Shown here: one piece after another, positions 5,617 to 9,373 of the stretch | Layout of the letters: the number at the start of each line of letters is the position of its first letter | Position numbering within the stretch: the stretch's first letter is position 1 | Origin: Candidatus Bathyarchaeota archaeon | GTDB taxonomy: Archaea; Thermoproteota; Bathyarchaeia; 40CM-2-53-6 | Length of the DNA: 9,373 nucleotides | Direction: 5' to 3' | Assembly: GCA_005884605.1 (NCBI GenBank) | Contig: VBBE01000114.1 | Span: 1-9,373 of the forward strand | Notes under the pieces: model-generated | The model's input: the letters and a program-made list of their open reading frames with translations, nothing else | What the model was told of the DNA's origin: nothing | Databases searched by the model: none | Position numbers and translations under genes: made by a program

Positions 5617-6320
5617 CTTGGTTTTCTCTCCTTTAACGTCTCGTCAGCCTCTTCAAGTTCTCTCAACGAGTTAACAGTGATGAAGGATCCGTTGTGCTTG
5701 AAGGCTTTTAGCTTATTCATTTGCGCCAACTTCGGAAAAGTCGTTCTTTCAACATCGCCTTTCTGCGGCATGTAATTCAGCACCTTCTGATCGAAAACGT
5801 AGATTCCCATCGAGCAGAAGAAGTCCCGCAGAACCGGCTTTTCCACAAAACCCTCACAAAGCCCCTTAGGGCTAATTTCGACAAGGCCGAAAGGCAGCCT
5901 AGGATGCACGACCGCAATTGATGCCAAGGATCCATCCTCCGAATGGTTGTCGTGCAATGCACGTAGTCTTAGATCCGTAATTTGGTCGCCGTTAAGCGCA
6001 AAGAATGATGGAGAATCCACATAACGTGAAATCGCAAGACGGAAGCCCTCGCTCGTTCCGCCTTCCACCGTATGGACACTGTATCGAATATCCACTCCAA
6101 ATTTCCCCCCGCTTCCGAAGTAGCGGATTATTTTCTCTTTCAGATAGGCAACCCCTATGACTAGGTCTGTGACTTTGTTCTGTTGGAGCCATTCAATAAC
6201 CCATTCGAGAAGAGGTTTCCCGCCAACTTTAACCAGTCCTTTCGGAATATCATGGGTAATCGGTCGTAGTCGCAGTCCTTCTCCACCGGAGAGGATCACG
6301 GCTGTCTTAGGAGACGTCAT
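5613..6320 (-). CDS. Sugar-1-phosphate nucleotidyltransferase (mannose-1-phosphate guanylyltransferase-like)
   Basis: A 235-residue NTP transferase that would couple a sugar 1-phosphate to a nucleotide with release of pyrophosphate. The nucleotide-binding signature GGEGLRLRP occupies residues 12-20, followed by the lysine of DIPKGLVKVGGKPLLEW (24-40). LNGDQ (109-113) carries the metal-binding aspartate D112, and FVEKP (158-162) is the sugar-binding motif. The protein ends shortly after the catalytic domain and lacks the C-terminal left-handed beta-helix of longer relatives. It resembles guanylyltransferases such as HddC or ManC cores, but base and sugar specificity are unknown. It is first in the cassette, with its own TATA box at 6395-6403, and overlaps the epimerase by four bases. 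Confidence 0.92.
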   Translation of the reverse strand: MTSPKTAVILSGGEGLRLRPITHDIPKGLVKVGGKPLLEWVIEWLQQNKVTDLVIGVAYLKEKIIRYFGSGGKFGVDIRYSVHTVEGGTSEGFRLAISRYVDSPSFFALNGDQITDLRLRALHDNHSEDGSLASIAVVHPRLPFGLVEISPKGLCEGFVEKPVLRDFFCSMGIYVFDQKVLNYMPQKGDVERTTFPKLAQMNKLKAFKHNGSFITVNSLRELEEADETLKERKPR

Positions 6321-6358
6321 TTGATAGACTCACAAGCTTCCGTCTAAATGGGAGCAAG

Positions 6359-6390
6359 AGGCTCAGCTTCAACACTGGGCATAGGCTCAG
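6359..6390. promoter_or_regulatory. Paired 8-bp direct repeats between TATA box and start of the sugar cassette
   Basis: AGGCTCAG occurs at 6359-6366 and 6383-6390, 24 bp apart start to start. The second copy lies four bases from the TATA box and the pair spans the predicted transcription start near 6374. A protein bound there would block polymerase, a common archaeal repression geometry. The regulator is unknown. Confidence 0.3.
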
Positions 6391-6394
6391 TCTG

Positions 6395-6403
6395 TTTTTA
6401 TAA
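6395..6403 (-). promoter_or_regulatory. TATA box of the sugar cassette
   Basis: TTATAAAAA on the minus strand is the strongest TATA match in the window. It would start transcription near 6374 and leave a leader of about 54 bases before the nucleotidyltransferase ATG at 6320. Confidence 0.65.
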
Positions 6404-6434
6404 CTAAGGTTTCGGTCGCAAGGAAATTCGAGGG

Positions 6435-6800
6435 CTACTCGATATTCACGGCAAGCAGATAGACTATAGAGGCGACAACTGCGAAGAAGGCGAGGGGCAC
6501 GTACCAGAGGAGTAGGCCTCCCGTTACCAGCACAAGTAGGGCGCCAAGATCAGCTTTGTCTTTTCTTTTCGACAAATCTACGTTCCAGACGCCAAGGGAG
6601 TAGAGGCTTACAGCAAGGACCCCTAGCACTGCGGCAACGCTGAAAAATAGAACTGAGAAGATCGAGCCGCCAATGGGTTTGTCATTGGAGATGGTGGGAA
6701 CTATGCTTACTATGGGTCCTAGCAAGAATCTGAGTCCATATACCAGCCCGAGGCCGAAAACGACCCAGGCTAAGGGAAGTAGAAAGAGCCGTTTCTCCAA
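6435..6800 (-). CDS. Small multi-pass membrane protein, 121 aa
   Basis: A hydrophobic protein with probably four membrane helices, at about residues 5-28, 45-70, 86-101 and 102-119. A charged loop, DLSKRKDKADLG, lies between the second and third helices. I place the start at TTG 6800, with AGAAGG five bases upstream. The upstream ATG at 6836 falls inside the TATA box TTTATATG and would lie ahead of the transcription start, so it is unlikely. It is divergent from the 6873 gene and shares its promoter. It lies upstream of the sugar cassette on the same strand, but a separate TATA box intervenes. No family is recognised and no catalytic or transport motif is visible. Confidence 0.7.
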   Translation of the reverse strand: MEKRLFLLPLAWVVFGLGLVYGLRFLLGPIVSIVPTISNDKPIGGSIFSVLFFSVAAVLGVLAVSLYSLGVWNVDLSKRKDKADLGALLVLVTGGLLLWYVPLAFFAVVASIVYLLAVNIE

Positions 6801-6833
6801 GTGCCTTCTACAACCGTCCGCCGACCCATATTT

Positions 6834-6842
6834 CATATAAAC
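6834..6842. promoter_or_regulatory. Shared bidirectional TATA element between two membrane-protein genes
   Basis: The plus strand reads CATATAAAC (6834-6842), about 31-39 bases before the ATG at 6873. The minus strand reads TTTATATG (6841-6834), about 25 bases before the AGAAGG/TTG start at 6800. One AT-rich site therefore serves, or two overlapping sites serve, both directions with very short leaders. Confidence 0.5.
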
Positions 6843-6872
6843 GTTAGGCGCAGTGTTCGCGTGGAACTGACA

Positions 6873-7361
6873 ATGAATCTCAGTAGGTTGATATTCAGAA
6901 GCTGGTATTATTTCCGGATAGGGTACGGAACTTACGTTGCTTTTCCGCTCGGTTTCGCGAGCACGATGATCGTGATATACGAGCTCGCTTTCAAGGACGT
7001 TGCCGTAATCCATGATTATTTTCCTCGTTTGTACATTTTCGGAATCGTCGCGCTACTGGTCATAGGTCCGATTAGCATCTACGCGGGACTTTACCACATA
7101 AAACGGACGGGAGCATACTCTGCGGAAGCTTCTGTACTTACCGAATCTAATCCTTACGTTTACCGGGCCATCCCTGGCAAAGAGCGCGAGGTCTTCCTTC
7201 CTCTGATGATGCTCACCGTGAAGGGACTGGCAAAAATGATGGAGCAGCAACACTCAATGACTCTAGAGGAGCAACGGGAATTCCAGACCGTTCTGGACAA
7301 GGCGAATTCCCTGTTGGAAGGAGCCTCCATTGGACTGCCGAAAGATAAGGCAAAGGCCTAG
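6873..7361 (+). CDS. Two-helix membrane protein with C-terminal cytoplasmic tail, 162 aa
   Basis: An unrecognised protein with two predicted membrane helices at residues about 17-39 and 52-74, followed by HIKRTG and a soluble tail of about 88 residues. The tail contains VLTESNPYVYRAIPGKERE and a likely amphipathic or coiled-coil stretch (KMMEQQHSMTLEEQREFQTVLDKANSLLEG). Positive charges after helix 2 suggest both termini are cytoplasmic. The ATG at 6873 is preferred to a GTG at 6801, which would lie upstream of the TATA box. The leader would be under about ten bases, close to leaderless. Divergent pairing with the 6435-6800 membrane gene suggests joint expression and perhaps one complex, which is inference only. 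Confidence 0.8.
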   Translation: MNLSRLIFRSWYYFRIGYGTYVAFPLGFASTMIVIYELAFKDVAVIHDYFPRLYIFGIVALLVIGPISIYAGLYHIKRTGAYSAEASVLTESNPYVYRAIPGKEREVFLPLMMLTVKGLAKMMEQQHSMTLEEQREFQTVLDKANSLLEGASIGLPKDKAKA

Positions 7362-7370
7362 CATGCTTTT

Positions 7371-7426
7371 GGTCCGATTGGACGCGCTCCAGTAACAAAG
7401 GGATAATTAGCAGTCCGGAGCGGACC
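7371..7426 (+). promoter_or_regulatory. Stem-loop in the leader/intergenic region before the Cys4-protein gene
   Basis: GGTCC (7371-7375) and GCTCC (7386-7390) pair with the contiguous arm GGAGC-GGACC (7417-7426), giving ten pairs with a 10-base left-hand bulge. The bulge offers an alternative small hairpin, GTCC-GATT-GGAC (7372-7383). The loop includes the only AT-rich, TATA-like site here (GGATAATTAG, 7401-7410). It may mark the end of the upstream transcript, or fold in a transcript running through. It has no T-tract typical of a terminator. Confidence 0.3.
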
Positions 7427-7442
7427 GGGCGACTGGAAGCAG

Positions 7443-7709
7443 ATGAGCGAAGACCTTCCTCAAACGAAATATGTTGTGCAAGTCACTGTTCCAGAGAAGA
7501 GCCCTGCGACTCCAAAACAGTATGTTCAAGATCTAAAGGGCGTCGTTGGCGGCAAACAGCTGGCTAGAATGAAGAAGGAGGCGGTAGACTGCCCAGTTCT
7601 CTCCAAGACCGTCTCTTTCGCACAGTGCTTCGCTTGTCCGAACTTTATTCGACGGGTCAAAGGGAAGGTCGACTGTCGAGGTTTTCCCCTGCCAACATCT
7701 ACTTCATAG
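7443..7709 (+). CDS. Small four-cysteine protein (putative Zn or Fe-S binding)
   Basis: An 88-residue protein. The first 45 residues are polar and basic, and the second half carries C50-P-x10-C62-FA-C65-P-x12-C78. The two CP dipeptides and the C-x2-C spacing suit a zinc finger or a small iron-sulfur centre, and the spacing fits neither a standard ferredoxin nor a rubredoxin ribbon. It starts at ATG 7443. GGAAG lies only three bases upstream, so the ribosome site is weak. Its stop is immediately followed by the TrmB-like regulator gene, so both are probably made from one mRNA. A partner or sensor role for the regulator is possible but not shown. No family is recognised. Confidence 0.75.
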   Translation: MSEDLPQTKYVVQVTVPEKSPATPKQYVQDLKGVVGGKQLARMKKEAVDCPVLSKTVSFAQCFACPNFIRRVKGKVDCRGFPLPTSTS

Positions 7710-7742
7710 TTGTCGATTCCTAGAGGAAAGGCGACTCGCGGA

Positions 7743-8540
7743 TTGAACGACGAAGCCCAAAAACTCATGGAAGAACTCGGATTCTCGAGAGAGGGATGCT
7801 CAATCTATTTCTCCCTCCTGGAGAAGCCCTCAGGCGAGACCATAGAGCAGATTCTGGCTCATTCTAGCTTCTCATCACGTGACGCTGAAAGAGCAGTTAA
7901 GGAGCTGGTCGAGAAGGGCATTGTCCTGGTTAGCAGCAACAAGCTCGAAGCGTCCGAGCCCAAACAGTTCGTGGCCAGGATCCAGGACACGAAACGGACA
8001 GAGATGTCAAGGGATTTGGACGCCCTCAACGCCAAAAGTACACGACTGCTGTCCCTGCTTGAACCACAGTACTGGGAGCTAAGGCTAGGAGTGAGACCAG
8101 AGGACCTTCTGGAACCGTTGCCGACTCTCGAAGAGATGGAGATCAGGACAGTCAAAGTGATCGCAAACGCCTCTCGAAAGATCTCGATCTCAGCGGAGAC
8201 GTTCGGCTGGTTCGGGAAGGTCAAAGAAGAAATCTATCGCGCGATCGAGAGAAGGGTGAAGTTCCGTCTCCTCATGACAGCCAAGGATTCTGAGGCAGTC
8301 TCGAGAGCCCGGGAGGCAATGGGGTTGGGAATGGAAGTTCGACAACCCACGGAAGACTGGTATCCGGTCAGAGGAACGCTATCAGACGACAAAGAGCTGG
8401 TGTTTCTCATCTGGGCTACAAACGAGAGAAATGGCCGGCGACCAAAGTTCTTCCGGCCACACTTCACTAAGAACGACGGGATGATACGGGTCTTCGCCGA
8501 CGCGTTTGACAAACGCTGGTCAGACGCAAGTCCAGTCTAG
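7743..8540 (+). CDS. TrmB-family transcriptional regulator
   Basis: A 265-residue protein with the three-part TrmB layout. A winged helix-turn-helix occupies about residues 1-78 (MEELGFSREGCSIYFSLLEKPSGETIEQI, then a recognition-helix region FSSRDAERAVKELVEKGIV). A short coiled coil at about 82-110 (MSRDLDALNAKSTRLLSLLEPQYWELR) would mediate dimerisation. A C-terminal effector domain of the phospholipase-D-like TrmB type (about 128-265) includes TVKVIANASRKISISAETFGW and DKELVFLIWATNE. Family members sense sugars or other ligands and repress or activate transport and metabolic genes. The TTG at 7743 is chosen for AGAGGAAAGG 11 bases upstream. In-frame alternatives are TTG 7710, directly after the preceding stop, and ATG 7767. 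The catalytic HKD motif of true phospholipases D is absent, as usual in TrmB. Confidence 0.85.
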   Translation: MNDEAQKLMEELGFSREGCSIYFSLLEKPSGETIEQILAHSSFSSRDAERAVKELVEKGIVLVSSNKLEASEPKQFVARIQDTKRTEMSRDLDALNAKSTRLLSLLEPQYWELRLGVRPEDLLEPLPTLEEMEIRTVKVIANASRKISISAETFGWFGKVKEEIYRAIERRVKFRLLMTAKDSEAVSRAREAMGLGMEVRQPTEDWYPVRGTLSDDKELVFLIWATNERNGRRPKFFRPHFTKNDGMIRVFADAFDKRWSDASPV

Positions 8541-8607
8541 ACGCTTAACTTGAACCGCGGGTTTGCGCACATTTTTGCACTGCTACCATCGATCTAGGCT
8601 TGATGTC

Positions 8608-8620
8608 CTTCGTGACGAAG
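8608..8620. promoter_or_regulatory. 13-bp palindrome after the TrmB-like gene
   Basis: CTTCGTGACGAAG is symmetric about its central G, 68 bp past the regulator's stop and just before repeat copy B. It could be a protein-binding site or a small RNA hairpin. No matching copy was seen at any promoter in the window, so a link to the TrmB-like protein is not supported. Confidence 0.25.
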
Positions 8621-8636
8621 ATGCGAAGATCGGGAA

Positions 8637-8907
8637 TAGAGTATAGTAGGCGACTTACGAAAGGAAGTGTTCCTTCAACCACTCTTGCATTGCGAGGTGC
8701 TCTGTTCAATACCCCCCCTCCCCTTTTTGACGGGGAAATTTCCTGTCCAGCATGGATAATCGGCGAGTTTCGCGGTTCAGGGCACGTTCCCGGCTTAGAT
8801 GTGATGGCAAAAAGACAGGAATTCTAGACCGATCCTCGAACGATTTTGGGGCGAGATACGGGTGTGATCCCAGACCGAAGATCTGGGCACGTTTTGGGCG
8901 AGTTTCG
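8637..8907 (+). repeat. Diverged ~270-bp repeat, copy B (inverted relative to copy A at 734-990)
   Basis: This copy fills most of the 368-bp gap between the convergent TrmB-like gene and the phosphohexomutase gene and ends one base before the latter's stop codon. It aligns with the minus strand of 734-990, sharing the exact 14-mer ATCCTCGAACGATT at 8832-8845. Internally, GGCGAGTTTCG occurs twice, at 8762-8772 and 8897-8907, and GCGAG recurs at 8691 and 8851. CCCAGA-CCGAAGA-TCTGGG (8869-8887) is a perfect 6-bp hairpin in this copy, while the matching part of copy A does not pair as well. The frames open here are not conserved with copy A, so a protein is unlikely. Bases 8541-8636 hold only the palindrome at 8608. 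Confidence 0.7.
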
Positions 8908-8908
8908 A

Positions 8909-9373
8909 TTATTTTACTGCCATTAGAACTAGGGGTCGAAACTCATCCAGTATCTCCTGGACCTGGCTCTCAGTCCTGGCTTCAACGTAAAGCCTGAGCA
9001 AAGGCTCGGTGCCACTGGCCCGGACCAGAAACCAGCCTCGTCCCTCTAGATCCACTCGTACCCCGTCGAGATTACTGGATATCCTGCCCTGGAGTCTAGC
9101 CTTGAGCGCCTTCATCGTGCGATCTTTTGCTCCCTCATCGCAGGGAATTTTCTCTTTGACCATATAGAATTTGGGAAGTCCATCCAGCAGCTTGGAAAGA
9201 GATCTGCCAGTCCTAGCGATCGCGTTCACGACTAGCACAGTGGCCATGGTTCCGTCCCTGACCGGGTGATGAGGAGCATAGAAGATACCGCCGTTTTCCT
9301 CCCCGCCAAGCAACGCACCCTCTCTTACGACTGTCCTTGAGACCTCGATACTTCCGACCTTAGTCAGGATCAG
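8909..9373 (-). CDS. Phosphohexomutase (phosphomannomutase/phosphoglucomutase/GlmM family), C-terminal part
   Basis: The gene enters from the right edge; 154 residues up to the TAA at 8911-8909 are visible, in frame from the first base of the minus strand. The visible part begins LILTKVGSIEVSRTVV, then ALLGGEENGG and APHHPVRDGTMA, the domain-3 sugar-binding GEENGG loop and following RDG motif. The phosphate-binding motif of domain 4, WFLVRASGTEPLLRLYVEA, sits near the C-terminus. These identify the alpha-D-phosphohexomutase superfamily, which interconverts hexose 6-phosphate and hexose 1-phosphate through a phosphoserine that lies outside the window. Mannose, glucose or glucosamine specificity cannot be told apart here. 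Its product could feed the nucleotidyltransferase at 5613-6320, but the two genes are separated by opposite-strand genes. Confidence 0.93.
   Translation of the reverse strand: MILTKVGSIEVSRTVVREGALLGGEENGGIFYAPHHPVRDGTMATVLVVNAIARTGRSLSKLLDGLPKFYMVKEKIPCDEGAKDRTMKALKARLQGRISSNLDGVRVDLEGRGWFLVRASGTEPLLRLYVEARTESQVQEILDEFRPLVLMAVK

Noticed and set aside
6837..7013. N-terminal extension of the minus-strand membrane protein to 7013
   Set aside because: It would lie antisense to the start of the plus-strand membrane gene and cross the shared promoter, and the added sequence is polar and featureless.
734..8907. A composite transposon bounded by the inverted repeat pair
   Set aside because: No transposase or integrase lies between the copies, the cargo is housekeeping and sugar genes, and the copies are too diverged to be active ends.
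8600..8997. Plus-strand open frames through repeat copy B, one with peptide similarity to the minus-strand frame of copy A
   Set aside because: The peptide similarity follows from nucleotide similarity. Substitutions fall in all codon positions, copy A has a stop within the matching stretch, and the frame runs into the antisense of the phosphohexomutase gene.

Overview
The window is archaeal. It encodes a complete transcription factor B (TFB/TFIIB-type), a translation initiation factor aIF1 with an N-terminal zinc finger, a TrmB-type regulator and a tRNA-Gln interrupted by two bulge-helix-bulge introns, one at a non-canonical position. TATA-box promoters, TTG starts, a base composition near 50% GC and the style of the aIF1 point to the Thermoproteota, most likely the Nitrososphaeria/Bathyarchaeia side. 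The lineage is an inference from family resemblance, not from a search.

Layout. Bases 1-300 hold only a possible gene remnant. tRNA-Gln(CUG) lies at 336-477 on the minus strand, with its own TATA-like element and an intrinsic-type terminator. Bases 480-1220 are gene-free but structured: a strong hairpin, one copy of a diverged repeat, and a perfect 14-bp palindrome upstream of tfb. tfb (1365-2297, +) converges on a small gene of doubtful Pcc1-like character (2305-2553, -). Bases 2554-2811 contain promoter elements and a strongly self-complementary stretch that may be an unrecognised RNA or structured leader. A 27-codon membrane peptide, aIF1 and a zinc-ribbon protein follow on the plus strand.

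Bases 3514-6320 (-) form a sugar cassette: nucleotidyltransferase, then NAD-dependent sugar-nucleotide epimerase/dehydratase (ATGA overlap), then an ALG11-like GT4 glycosyltransferase. Together these would activate a sugar phosphate, modify the nucleotide sugar and transfer it to a lipid-linked or surface glycan. The phosphohexomutase entering from the right edge (8909-9373, -) could supply sugar 1-phosphates, though it is not in the same operon.

Bases 6435-7361 carry two divergent membrane-protein genes sharing one very compact promoter. Bases 7443-8540 carry a four-cysteine small protein directly followed by a TrmB-like regulator. Bases 8541-8908 lie between convergent genes and contain the second, inverted copy of the diverged repeat found at about 734-990. 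No CRISPR array, transposase, rRNA or integrase was seen.
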